Below are positions 25,335-34,394 of a DNA stretch of 64,000 nucleotides, in pieces. The DNA comes from QHXQ01 sp045807745 (GTDB lineage Bacteria > Acidobacteriota > Blastocatellia > Pyrinomonadales > Pyrinomonadaceae), in NCBI GenBank assembly GCA_045807745.1, contig JBJMGT010000031.1, forward strand, positions 62,001 to 126,000, read 5' to 3'. The notes under the pieces are model-generated. The model did no database searches. It was not told the DNA's origin and saw only the letters and a program-made list of their open reading frames with translations. Numbering within the stretch: the stretch's first letter is position 1; each line of letters begins with the position of its first letter. The position numbers and the translations under genes were made by a program.

Positions 25335-25976
25335 CTACGTGACCGTCACGGCCACGCTCGCGACTGCATCCGGGTTGGCGACGCTGACTGCGGCGACATA
25401 GTACGTCCCGGCCTGTGGCGGGGCGGTGTATACCCCGTCCGACGTAATCGTGCCGCCGCTCTGCGGCTCTAGCACTTTCCACCGCACATCCTTAATGTCC
25501 GTTCCGCTCACGCTCGCGAGCAAGATAACCTTTCCGTCCTTGGCGACCTTAGGCGTGGGCGGCGCTATCGTGATAACGGGCAGCGGCCTGGCCTCGACCT
25601 TCCGCGCCTCCTTCACGTACTCACCGAACTTCAGCACGCTGTTCAGTCCATTCGCCCCCGCGCTGATAGCGAGCGCGATGATCAATGCGTCCCAACCGTG
25701 CCAGTCGAAGGTGTTCATGGCGGGCAGTCTGGCGTGGGTGAAGCCGACGAGGAGGAGTGCTAACAGGAAGGCTGCGAGCGCCGTCAACCAACCCTTCGCT
25801 ACGCCGTCCGAGACACCGAGCGGCAGCTCCTTGGTCTTGCTGCGCTGCTTCGCCGCGTAAAGCAGCCCCACGAAGAGCGGGTCGAGAATTTCTATCGCCC
25901 TCTGGACGGCGAAGCCGGCGAGGCTGACAAGGGCGAAGGTTTCGTTGAGGCTGGACGTTGTTCCTTGCAGAAACAT
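25335..25976 (-). CDS. Membrane protein with C-terminal Ig-like domain (island cargo)
   Basis: A 213-residue protein. Hydrophobic segments lie near residues 12-40 and 65-83, a third weaker one near 94-112, and a proline-rich linker precedes a C-terminal domain (about 135-213) ending VYTAPPQAGTYYVAAVSVAN and VASVAVTVT, the usual pattern of bacterial Ig-like folds. The ATG follows AGGAG. The function is unknown. It is the last of three leftward genes and ends about 35 bases inside the last TnsB-like site. Confidence 0.72.
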   Translation of the reverse strand: MFLQGTTSSLNETFALVSLAGFAVQRAIEILDPLFVGLLYAAKQRSKTKELPLGVSDGVAKGWLTALAAFLLALLLVGFTHARLPAMNTFDWHGWDALIIALAISAGANGLNSVLKFGEYVKEARKVEARPLPVITIAPPTPKVAKDGKVILLASVSGTDIKDVRWKVLEPQSGGTITSDGVYTAPPQAGTYYVAAVSVANPDAVASVAVTVT

Positions 25977-26033
25977 GATTACGGTCTCCTGGCTATGAGA
26001 AGGCGAGCAGCCGAGCGGGGCAGTCCGGTTACT

Positions 26034-26065
26034 TGCCGGCTGCGGCGTGCGCGCCGCAGCCGGCA
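26034..26065. other. 14-bp GC hairpin between cargo genes
   Basis: TGCCGGCTGCGGCG and its perfect complement around a four-base loop, between the leftward cargo genes. No T-run follows, so it may stabilise mRNA ends rather than terminate. Confidence 0.6.
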
Positions 26066-26071
26066 GGTCTG

Positions 26072-28135
26072 TTACCGCACCCGCCTCAGGGCACCGAGCA
26101 GGAGGACTTGACGCAGCTTGTCGGTGTCGAGCGAGAATCCGAAGTTCGCGCGCACGTGATTCTCCTTGACCAGTTCGGTCGCGTTGGCGTACGTCACGGA
26201 GAAGGGGAGAGTCATACCCGCGAAGACCGGCACCTCTATCTTGAACTGCCCCACGGCGATGTCGGCCTTCCTGCCCACCACCCCGCGGTTCTCGAACATG
26301 CGCTGGTAGCGCCCCGTAAACGCGAAGGTGATGCGGCTCTCGTCCTCGCCCTCTAGCATGAAGGGGCTGCGGCCCGCCGTGCCCTCAAACGAGAGCGCGG
26401 CGGCGATGTCGCGCACGCGCTGCTGGTTCAGTGCGTTGTCGGGCCGGTGGTAGAACGAGACGCCGCCGTTGGCGATGATGTTCATCCCCCCGGCGCTCTT
26501 CTTGCTGTAGAGCAGCCGCAGGTTCGAGTAGTCCGAGCCGACGGCCTCGCGCTTGTTAGTGTAGGCGAATGTGAGGACCGGCCTCTCGCTCAGCGCCTTC
26601 AACTCGTCCTTGAACTCCTTGATGGCGTCCTCCCTCTCGGCGAGGGCGGCGGCTATCTCAGGCAGGGTGTGGGTGAGGATTCTGTTCTTCAAGTCGGCGC
26701 TGATCATGAGCGCGCCCGACTTGGCCGGCTCATAGATTGCCATCCGCGCCTTGCAAAGGAGGAGTGCCGCGATTCGCGTCTGCTTGTCCGTGTCCGAGGC
26801 CCCTGAGTCGTCGAGCACTACCTGCACGTCCGGTGCGAAGTCGGGGGCGGTGAAGCTGGCGGCCATCCCCTGCTCTTTCGCGGCCAGCTCACGGTCGCGG
26901 TTGAAGATGTCTTTCAGACCCTCCTGTACGCGGGCGGGGAATTGTCCGACGCGAACCCTGACCTTCTTATCCCAGATGGCCTGGGCATTCTTCGAGCGCG
27001 TGGACAGGTCGCCGAGGAAGCGGTATTTCGCAGACCACTCGGTCAACTGCTGCCGCCGCGCGCTGAGCAGCGGGCTGTTCTCGTCGCTGATGTTGAAGGT
27101 GGCCGAGACTCCGAGGCGGGTCCAGTCGCTGTTCTGCCGGTAGTTCGCGGCGGTGTCATCGCGACCCGCGAGGAGTAGCGCGTAGGGTGTAGTGCTCAGA
27201 GTCAGGGTGGTGCCGTTGACGGACTGCTGGATGGCACCGTGCTCGATCGCGAAGCCGAGCAACTCGGCGACGCTCGGCTTCTCGGCCGCGCTCGTCGATC
27301 CCTCCGCCCGCGCCGAGGCACCGAGCTGCTTGTCGGTGCGCTTGGTCTCCTGCTTCGCGCGCAGGATGTCAATACGGTTGATGAACTCCCTGTGCTCGCC
27401 TTCGGCTTCGTCCGAGACCGCGTCTGCCACGGTGAAGAGGAGGATGAAGGAGATTTGCGTCGAGACTTCACCGGGGTCTTTCCGGGAGACGATGCGCTGC
27501 GCGGCCGCGTTCACCGCCTGGAGCAAAGGTTGCGGCGCGTCGGGGTAGCAGCCCGACTGGATCGCGGCCGGTGCGGGTGCCGCCTCAACGACGGGCGGCG
27601 CGTCGGCCGCAGTGTTAGTCTCAGTGGCGGGCGCGGCCCCTGCTCCGCGGCGTGAGGCGCGGAGAGCGGAGGCCGTGTCCGGCGTCTCCGTCAGGGGGGC
27701 TGTGGCGGGCGGCGCGGCGGCGCGCTCGTCCCCAGCGCGCCCTACCTCGTGCCCGAGGCGCGCGACCTCCTCCTCGACGGCCACGAGCGTCTTTTCGAAC
27801 GGCTGCTTCTCGGCGGGCGAGAGGTGGTGCCCGACGGTCGAGAGGTAGTTGCGCAGCGTCGCGGCCTTCTCCTTCAGCATTCCGAGGAGTTCCGCGCGGC
27901 GCTGGTTTATGAATTCGCGGTTGGCGCTCCGAAGTTCGGCGGGTAGGGCCGCGTCCTTCTCAGCGGCGCTGAGGGCCGCGATCTGTTCGCGGAGTTGCGC
28001 AGCGGCGTCGCCCTGCTGCTGCGCAATGAGGGGCGCGGCGGGGCTCAGCACGCCGAGGCATAGCGCCAGGAGAATACGGAGCGCCCTGCGTGAGCGGGGC
28101 GCGCGGTCAGGACAGTCGGCTAAATGTTTGGGCAT
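26072..28135 (-). CDS. Large secreted protein, possible outer-membrane barrel at C-terminus (island cargo)
   Basis: A 687-residue protein with a clear signal peptide (RALRILLALCLGVLSP ... AQQQ). A charged helical region (about residues 30-130) is followed by an Ala/Pro/Thr-rich linker. The C-terminal third has alternating strands with aromatic ends (PVLTFAYTNKREAVG, RITFAFTGRYQRMF, IEVPVFAGMTLPFSVTYAN), which looks like outer-membrane beta-barrel strands, though the final residue is Arg rather than the usual Phe. ATG at 28135 is chosen for the AGGAG before it. I do not recognise a family. It ends about 95 bases before the Ig-like membrane protein. Confidence 0.72.
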   Translation of the reverse strand: MPKHLADCPDRAPRSRRALRILLALCLGVLSPAAPLIAQQQGDAAAQLREQIAALSAAEKDAALPAELRSANREFINQRRAELLGMLKEKAATLRNYLSTVGHHLSPAEKQPFEKTLVAVEEEVARLGHEVGRAGDERAAAPPATAPLTETPDTASALRASRRGAGAAPATETNTAADAPPVVEAAPAPAAIQSGCYPDAPQPLLQAVNAAAQRIVSRKDPGEVSTQISFILLFTVADAVSDEAEGEHREFINRIDILRAKQETKRTDKQLGASARAEGSTSAAEKPSVAELLGFAIEHGAIQQSVNGTTLTLSTTPYALLLAGRDDTAANYRQNSDWTRLGVSATFNISDENSPLLSARRQQLTEWSAKYRFLGDLSTRSKNAQAIWDKKVRVRVGQFPARVQEGLKDIFNRDRELAAKEQGMAASFTAPDFAPDVQVVLDDSGASDTDKQTRIAALLLCKARMAIYEPAKSGALMISADLKNRILTHTLPEIAAALAEREDAIKEFKDELKALSERPVLTFAYTNKREAVGSDYSNLRLLYSKKSAGGMNIIANGGVSFYHRPDNALNQQRVRDIAAALSFEGTAGRSPFMLEGEDESRITFAFTGRYQRMFENRGVVGRKADIAVGQFKIEVPVFAGMTLPFSVTYANATELVKENHVRANFGFSLDTDKLRQVLLLGALRRVR

Positions 28136-28191
28136 GGTGATTTCTCCTGAGAGTTGTGGCGCGAACGCCGGCCCGGCCCTCGCTTCGAGTC

Positions 28192-28536
28192 TCATTCCTC
28201 GCAGTGGAAGGTGATGTTGCAGTCCATGCTGAGGTCTGTCTTCCTGATTTCGGGGCCGGTGAACGTCCCGCCGCCCATGTCGCCCGAGATGAAGAGTTCG
28301 TACTTCGCGTCATCGGGCGCGTCGTCTGGGAAGAAGCCGGTCATCGTGGTGCGGTGGGGGAAGCCGGGGGGGACTGTGACCTCGAATTCGTAAGCCCGCG
28401 GGTCATCCGACACAGTGTCTTTAGGCGCATCATCAACCGTGTAGGTCTCAAAGTTCTGGACATGCACGGCGCGAACCTCGACCCTGATCGTTTCGCTGGG
28501 CTTAACCCTGTACGTTCCAACGTTGATTCTTTCCAT
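28192..28536 (-). CDS. Small unknown protein (island cargo)
   Basis: A 114-residue protein starting MERINVGTYRV, with no signal peptide or membrane helix. It is acidic (many Asp/Glu, such as DDAPKD and FFPDDAPDDAK) and ends in a cysteine pair (DCNITFHCEE). ATG at 28536 follows GAGGAG at good spacing, which rejects longer upstream starts. It is first in the leftward trio and lies near the divergent sigma gene. The function is unknown. Confidence 0.65.
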   Translation of the reverse strand: MERINVGTYRVKPSETIRVEVRAVHVQNFETYTVDDAPKDTVSDDPRAYEFEVTVPPGFPHRTTMTGFFPDDAPDDAKYELFISGDMGGGTFTGPEIRKTDLSMDCNITFHCEE

Positions 28537-28650
28537 CGTTCGCTTTCTCCTCTTTTGGCGAAGCGGGTGTGCGAAATCCTCTTCATCACCATAAATGGAT
28601 AGGTTTCCGGTACCGGCACGGTTTCCGCCCGCGCAGGAGACGCTTCCCAA

Positions 28651-28860
28651 TGAACTGGGGCATAGCTTTGGGCCGGCCCTTCTACCTTCCTATGGCTGGC
28701 GGGGGCGAAAATGTGTCTGCGGAAAAAGAAATTTTTTGCCCTTCGGCGAGGAGGCATTGATGATGAGCAGAGAAAGTTAAAGCTGTTGGCTGAGGACGCG
28801 GGGGAGTGGAGCATAAAGACTCGGTGGCTACACTTTTACAATAGGGCTAGGCAAAAAATC
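28651..28860. other. Intergenic region between divergent cargo genes
   Basis: Part of the 440-base divergent gap. It is AT-richer than the surrounding chromosome and contains no gene that I can support. A promoter for the leftward trio must lie here or just after, but I could not assign its boxes. Confidence 0.4.
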
Positions 28861-28888
28861 TTGCTATCAATAGGTATCTTGGGATAAT
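28861..28888 (+). promoter_or_regulatory. Sigma-70-like promoter for the sigma–CHAT operon
   Basis: TTGCTA at 28861-28866 and GATAAT at 28883-28888 with a 16-base spacer, about 90 bases before the sigma-like gene. Confidence 0.5.
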
Positions 28889-28975
28889 TTCGCTACGCGA
28901 TTTCAGCGCGCTCACACCGTCCACACGGGCCTTACCAGAATCTTTCTCAAGGCGCGCGTATAGATGAGGAGATAA

Positions 28976-29572
28976 TTGGCTTCATTCGACGACCTGCTTG
29001 ATTGGTTAGGCCCTGACCCGGGGCAGCAATATGAAATCATCCGCGCCGGCTTAATAAGAATCTTCATCTCTAAGGGCTTTAATGACGCCGAAGACCTAGC
29101 TGACCAGACGATAGACCGTGTCGTAAAGAAACTGCCGGAGATCCGGGAGGCGTACGAAGGGGAGAAGGCACGGTATTTTTACGGCGTGGCCCGCAACATT
29201 ATTCACGAGGCCAGGCGGCGCAAGGAGATCACGACTGGCAACATCCCCGAAGATCTGGCGCAGGCGACAGTCAGAAGCGACGAGTACGAGTGCCTGCTCA
29301 AGTGTCTTAAGCTTTTACCGGGCGAGAAGCGCGAGTTGATATTGGACTATTACCTTTACGAGAGAAAAGACAAGATTGAGCACCACCAGCGGATGGCAGA
29401 GGAGATGGACATAACCACCGGCGCTCTGCGAACGAGGGCGCACCACACTCGGCGCGATTTAGAAAAGTGCGTTCGCCAATGTGTCAGGAATCTCGTGGAA
29501 AAACAAAAGGCGGCTCCGAGAGCATTGTTAAAGAGGCGGCAGCCGTCCAGTGACCTCAATAAGGAGCATTAG
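28976..29572 (+). CDS. Divergent sigma-70 family (ECF-like) factor (island cargo)
   Basis: A 198-residue protein that starts at TTG after GAGGAG. Region 2 is recognisable from NDAEDLADQTIDRVVKKL and YFYGVARNIIHEARRRKE. Region 4 is weaker: LLPGEKRELILDYYLY, then a helix-turn-helix-like segment RMAEEMDITTGALRTRAHHTRRDLEKC. It is probably a transcription factor for island or host genes. Its TAG stop (29570-29572) lies at the start of the CHAT gene, so the two are almost certainly co-transcribed and translated together. It has no separate zinc-finger anti-sigma partner; the CHAT protein's N-terminus is the likely substitute. Confidence 0.83.
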   Translation: MASFDDLLDWLGPDPGQQYEIIRAGLIRIFISKGFNDAEDLADQTIDRVVKKLPEIREAYEGEKARYFYGVARNIIHEARRRKEITTGNIPEDLAQATVRSDEYECLLKCLKLLPGEKRELILDYYLYERKDKIEHHQRMAEEMDITTGALRTRAHHTRRDLEKCVRQCVRNLVEKQKAAPRALLKRRQPSSDLNKEH

Positions 29573-29574
29573 TC

Positions 29575-32500
29575 ATAGCGCAGGAAGACCAAAATCAGCT
29601 GAGGGGACGAATTGGGTCACCGCAAAAGGGTCTCGACGCGGTAGCTGTAACCCCCGAGGAGCAACAACAGCTCAGGCAATACCTGCTCGGCCAACTCGCC
29701 GAAGCGGACGAGGAGCAGGTGGAGTTGCGCCTCCTCTCCGACGCTAACTACTCGGAGGCGTTGGATATTGTTGCCGACGAATTAATAGACCGGTATGTGG
29801 AAGACGATTTGCCCGCCTCCGACCGTCAGCCGTTCAAAGAGTATTTCCTGAAGTCACAGGTGCGGCAAGACAAGCTCGGATTCGCTCTAGCGCTGAAGAA
29901 GCGGAAAGCCGAACTGGGCTGGGCGAGGAAGTTATACAGAGTTTACCTACCTGCCACAGCCGCCGCGATTCTCATCATCGGCCTCGGCGTGATTGTCTGG
30001 CGAGTCTCCCAAAACCAATCAGAGGTAAATAAAGGGCTGATAGCTCTCCAGTCCGCCTACAGCGAGCAAAGGCCCGTCGAGGCGCGCATCTCGGATTTCG
30101 GCTACGCGCCCGCGGCGCAGCAGCGGGGCGGGGGAGAGAGGGTTAACTACGTCCAGCGCGATCGCGCCGCTAGCCTCCTGCTCGGCGCGGTTGCGGAGCG
30201 GCCGACCGCCGAAGCCCATCGCGCGCTCGGACAGTATTACCTCGCCGCGCGCCAGTTTGATAAAGCCATCGACCAGTTTAACGCAGCGCTGGGTCTCGAC
30301 CCGGACAACGCTAAGGCCCAGGCAGACCTCGGGGCGGCCCTGCTGGAGATGGGGAGGGCGGGTTCGGACTCAGAGCACGGCGAAGAGATCAAAGAATTTG
30401 CCACGAGTCTCTCCCACCTGAACAGAGCGTTGGAACTGGACAATTCTCTCCTCGGGGCTCTCTTCAACCGCGCGTTACTTTATCGGGAGATGGGGCTCCC
30501 GGAGCAAGCCGAGAGCGACTGGCGGCAGTACCTGGCTAAAGACCCGAACTCCAAGTGGGCGGACGAGGCACGCCAGCACCTCACGGAGCTTGAGAAGCAG
30601 CGGAATAAAGCTTCGCGGGATGAGGGGCAGCCTCTGCGGGATTTTCTTAACGCTTACGAGCGCGGCGACGATGGCGCGGCGTGGGAAGTGATACGCCGCA
30701 ACTACACCTCGGGCGGCAATAAGATCACCAACGCACTTCTCGACTCCTACCTCGACGCGGGGCAGCAGGACGGGAACGCGGCCCGCGGCGACAAAATTCA
30801 GCTGCTCGCGTACGTGGGCCGTCTGGAACTCCAAAGTGCTGGCGACGCCTACACGTCCGACCTAGCCAGCTTCTACGGCGGCTTAAACCTGCGGCAGTGC
30901 CGCGCGCTCTTCCTCGCGCGCGAGCAAATGAGGAAGGGCTACGAACTCTTTCTAAGCTCAAATGTGAAGGACGCACTCGGCTACTACGCGCAGGCGAAGC
31001 AGGCGTTTGAAGAGAACGGGGACGAGTGTGAGGCGATTTTCGCTCAGTACCGCATGGGACATTGCTACCTGCTTCAGCCGGACCTTAAAAGAAGCGACGC
31101 CATCTTCGCGCAACTCCGTCCGGCTTGTGAACGCAGTAATTACAGGTGGCTCCTCAACCAGAGCCTCTACCGCACGGCGAGCATCCGATTCACGTCGAAC
31201 GAGTATTCGGAGTCGATAGATTACGCACGGCAGGCGCTGAAACAGGCGGAGCAAATGGGTGACACCATCGGCGTACTGAATAGTCTGGTCCAGCTTGCCG
31301 ACCAGTACAGGGCCGTCAAGGACGAAGGGCAATCGCTGAGCTTCCTTCACCGCGCCCTGACGCTGACGGACGAAGAGGGCTCCGAGCCTTTACAGACGTG
31401 GGGGATTGTCACAGCGATCGCCCTAAACCTTAACGCACTCGGCGTACACCAGGCGGCGATCGAATACCAAAAAGAGGCCCTCCGCCTGGCGCTGAAGATG
31501 AAGCCCGAGAGGCCGTTGATCATCTCGCGCTCATACGACTACCTAGGGCTGACCTACGGTAGCTTAAAGGACCACGAATCCGCGTTGAAGAACATCGATC
31601 TCGCCTTCGACGCCGGCAGAAAAATTGCGGGCGAGCGTAGCGGGACGGAGATAATGGCGAACACATCCCTTCACGCCGGTGACGTGTACAGGCAGGCAGG
31701 CAACTATGGCAAAGCGGTTGAGTCCTACGAGCGTTCGATCCACTTGTATGAGGAACTCGACTACCCGTACTACACCTACCCCGCGCGGAAGGGCAAGCTC
31801 CTCTCATACATCGCCAGCGGGGACGACTACGACGCCGAAGCGGAGTTGCGGTCCGTGCTCGATATATTCGAGCAGTACCGTTCCGGGCTGACCAGCGAGG
31901 CGCAGCGGAACACCTTCTTCGACGTGGAGCAGAGCACTTATGATGTGGCCGTGGACTTCGCGCAATCCAGAAAGCGCGACCCACAGCGGGCCTTCGAATA
32001 CTCCGAGTTGAGCCGGGCGCGGTCGCTCCTCGACGCCATGCGCCAGAGCGCACAGGTCAGTGAAGGAGAAGACAGCCCCGGATTGCGCCTGCCGTCCACC
32101 ACGCCGCTGACCCTTTCGGCGATCCAGCAGCGGATGCCGGAACAGGCACAGATCGTTCAGTACGCGGCTCTCGACGACAAGCTTCTCATCTGGCTAGTGA
32201 CTCGGACGGGCGTCGTGATCCGCGAGGTGCCGCTCGACTCTCGCTCCCTGAGCGAAAAGGTTCGTGGGTATCTACGAGCGGTTAACGCGCCGCCCACGGG
32301 CACGGACCCGGAGGCGGAGACGGGCGCGAAGGAACTCTACGCTGCCCTCATCACACCCGTCGAGCCGCTCCTCGATAAAACGAAGCTACTGTGCATCGTC
32401 CCCGATAAGATTCTTCATTACGTGCCCTTCGGCGCGCTTATCTCCCCGGACACGGGCAGATATCTCGTGGAGGATTTTAGGCTGGAGACGACACCGAGTT

Positions 32501-33201
32501 CCACTATATTCGTTGACTGCTCAGAGCAGGCCCGTCGTAAAGGGGGGGGCGAGGAGCGGCTGCTCAGCGTCGGCGACCCGAGCTTCGACGGTGCCGCTTT
32601 CCCCGCACTGCGACGTTTGCCTTCCGCGAGAAGCGAGGCCGAAGCAGTAGCGAACTTCTACAAACCACACCGCATCCTGCTGGATGACGCCGCCGCCGAG
32701 CGGACTGTCAGAAGCGAGATGGCGAGGGCGAACGTCGCGCACTTCGCGCTGCATTACGTGGTGGACGAACGTTCCAGCATGTTCTCGAAGATGGTGCTTG
32801 CGTCGGGGCAGGCTAAGGAGGCGTCGGACAAGGAGGGCGACGGCGTCTGGCAGGTCTATGAGATTTATAAGATGAAGCTGCCGCTAACGCGGCTGGTCGT
32901 CCTCTCGGCATGCCAGACCGGCGTCGAGCACCAGTATCGCGGCGAAGGGGCAGTGAGCGTCGCGCGCCCATTCATCGCCGCGGGCGTCCCGCTCGTAGTT
33001 GCGAGCCTCTGGCCGGTTGATTCGCCGAGTACAGAGAGGCTGATGGTCAACCTCCACCGTCACCGCGTACTCGATCGCGTCCCCACCGCCGAAGCCCTCA
33101 GGCGCGCCCAGCTCGAAATGCTCGGAGGCGAGGACAGCCGCTACCGCCAGCCGTACTACTGGGCGGCCTTCACCGCCATCGGCGGATACACCGAATACTA
33201 A
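29575..33201 (+). CDS. Membrane-anchored TPR–CHAT protease-like protein (island cargo)
   Basis: About 1,208 residues. Residues 1-110 form a charged cytoplasmic domain (PEEQQQLRQYLLGQLAEADE, then DIVADELIDRYVEDDL and FKEYFLKSQ). One membrane helix lies near residues 122-145. TPR repeats fill about 195-800. A caspase-like CHAT domain follows, with His in AHFALHYVVDE (about 1055) and Cys in LSACQTG (about 1111), so both catalytic residues are kept; the Gly usually after the second His is Tyr. No ATG, GTG or TTG opens the conserved N-terminus: ATA at 29575 lies eight bases after AAGGAG, and GTG at 29719 would delete part of the domain. CHAT proteins usually cleave partner proteins. Confidence 0.87.
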   Translation: MAQEDQNQLRGRIGSPQKGLDAVAVTPEEQQQLRQYLLGQLAEADEEQVELRLLSDANYSEALDIVADELIDRYVEDDLPASDRQPFKEYFLKSQVRQDKLGFALALKKRKAELGWARKLYRVYLPATAAAILIIGLGVIVWRVSQNQSEVNKGLIALQSAYSEQRPVEARISDFGYAPAAQQRGGGERVNYVQRDRAASLLLGAVAERPTAEAHRALGQYYLAARQFDKAIDQFNAALGLDPDNAKAQADLGAALLEMGRAGSDSEHGEEIKEFATSLSHLNRALELDNSLLGALFNRALLYREMGLPEQAESDWRQYLAKDPNSKWADEARQHLTELEKQRNKASRDEGQPLRDFLNAYERGDDGAAWEVIRRNYTSGGNKITNALLDSYLDAGQQDGNAARGDKIQLLAYVGRLELQSAGDAYTSDLASFYGGLNLRQCRALFLAREQMRKGYELFLSSNVKDALGYYAQAKQAFEENGDECEAIFAQYRMGHCYLLQPDLKRSDAIFAQLRPACERSNYRWLLNQSLYRTASIRFTSNEYSESIDYARQALKQAEQMGDTIGVLNSLVQLADQYRAVKDEGQSLSFLHRALTLTDEEGSEPLQTWGIVTAIALNLNALGVHQAAIEYQKEALRLALKMKPERPLIISRSYDYLGLTYGSLKDHESALKNIDLAFDAGRKIAGERSGTEIMANTSLHAGDVYRQAGNYGKAVESYERSIHLYEELDYPYYTYPARKGKLLSYIASGDDYDAEAELRSVLDIFEQYRSGLTSEAQRNTFFDVEQSTYDVAVDFAQSRKRDPQRAFEYSELSRARSLLDAMRQSAQVSEGEDSPGLRLPSTTPLTLSAIQQRMPEQAQIVQYAALDDKLLIWLVTRTGVVIREVPLDSRSLSEKVRGYLRAVNAPPTGTDPEAETGAKELYAALITPVEPLLDKTKLLCIVPDKILHYVPFGALISPDTGRYLVEDFRLETTPSSTIFVDCSEQARRKGGGEERLLSVGDPSFDGAAFPALRRLPSARSEAEAVANFYKPHRILLDDAAAERTVRSEMARANVAHFALHYVVDERSSMFSKMVLASGQAKEASDKEGDGVWQVYEIYKMKLPLTRLVVLSACQTGVEHQYRGEGAVSVARPFIAAGVPLVVASLWPVDSPSTERLMVNLHRHRVLDRVPTAEALRRAQLEMLGGEDSRYRQPYYWAAFTAIGGYTEY

Positions 33202-33309
33202 AAGTGGTAACAAAAACCCGGCAGGTAACATACAGACTGAGGGCTTTGAAGCGCAAAGCTTTACGACATAGATGCTCTTGACTGGTCAAACTCACTGGAG
33301 GATACATTC

Positions 33310-34281
33310 ATGCCGTTCAGACTGAGAGACTTGGCGACCGTGCCGAGTGACGTGCCCGACGTTGAAATCTTCTTTAGCGGTCAACTTCTCCTGCGCTCGG
33401 AGGATAGCGCAACTTGCGAGGTTGCGGTCAACCAACTCGCCACTAATCACGTTCTCACCATCGAGGTTAGGACGAAAGTAGCGGGCAAGCCCGACATCAT
33501 TAGGATGAGACATGTCGGCCCCCTAAACTTTCGACAGCGAGAAGGCATGTTAATAGAACTCAGCACATCCGTGGCTTCTCCTGCCGCTTGGAGTTGTAGA
33601 ACGTTTGATCCGATCAACTATGAGTCGGGCGACCTGTTTGATCCGCGCGACGTGCCGCCGAAAAATCCGCCGAATGAAGACTTTCGCTGGATTTTGAATC
33701 TGGAGGGGCCGCTCTTTCATAGAACGGAGTTTAACCCCCCAATCTTTAACTCTCATCACGTCATCAGGCTGCGAGGCGGTGAGTATTTCTTCCGAACTGC
33801 TATGAAAGCGAGCGGTGTGTTTGATTTTAAGCGTACGGGTGGGGGACTGGGCGACGTGAGGTTCAAAAGAATAGGGGCTGTCGCCAGAGCGAGTGTGTTC
33901 CTTGCCCCAGAAGGTCAGGCAGTCGTGATGAAGTGGCAATCTCTTGATCAGGAAAGAGAGTACGTCTTGACACTCGAGAAGGGGGCAAATACCACGCACG
34001 AGATTTACATTAACAACTCCCCTCTCTACTTGGAGCCGCCCCCAGTGGAACAACTCGATCAACACGATGAACTCAAAGAGTTCTACAAGGTGCTTTCCGC
34101 GACACCAATACCCGATGCCGCGAGGTTCAAACTTGTGCCTGCTCTTCCTCTCAATTTAAACAGTGACTCCGTTTCCGACTCCGGCCTCGCGGATTCAGTA
34201 GCGAGCCGACGAAACAGGGGCGAAGCGGGCACTCCCGACATTCCCTGTCAGGTTATGACGCTTGACGGGGCAAATACCTGA
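33310..34281 (+). CDS. Unknown protein, 323 residues (island cargo)
   Basis: Starts MPFRLRDLATVPSD after CTGGAGG. There is no signal peptide or membrane helix. The middle is beta-rich (VEIFFSGQLLLR, LTIEVRTKV, YVLTLEKGANTTHEIYINN), suggesting a beta-sandwich. The C-terminal 50 residues are low in complexity (Ser, Asp, Ala). The coding sequence is AT-richer than the chromosome around the island. It lies between the CHAT gene and the papain-like peptidase and may be a substrate or regulator of either, which is only an inference from position. Confidence 0.7.
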   Translation: MPFRLRDLATVPSDVPDVEIFFSGQLLLRSEDSATCEVAVNQLATNHVLTIEVRTKVAGKPDIIRMRHVGPLNFRQREGMLIELSTSVASPAAWSCRTFDPINYESGDLFDPRDVPPKNPPNEDFRWILNLEGPLFHRTEFNPPIFNSHHVIRLRGGEYFFRTAMKASGVFDFKRTGGGLGDVRFKRIGAVARASVFLAPEGQAVVMKWQSLDQEREYVLTLEKGANTTHEIYINNSPLYLEPPPVEQLDQHDELKEFYKVLSATPIPDAARFKLVPALPLNLNSDSVSDSGLADSVASRRNRGEAGTPDIPCQVMTLDGANT

Positions 34282-34394
34282 TTGCTGCGACGGCTCGACT
34301 CTTAGCGAGCCGTCAATACTCGAAATACTCTAGTGCTAATACAACGCGGGCGTTTAGCTAATGACGAACCGCGCCGTGCTTGAAGGAGGGAAGT

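Noticed and set aside
29575..33201. Type III-E Craspase (Csx29) subunit
   Set aside because: TPR-CHAT order is shared, but there is no gRAMP effector or CRISPR array, and a membrane helix lies before the TPRs. Only the general logic is comparable.
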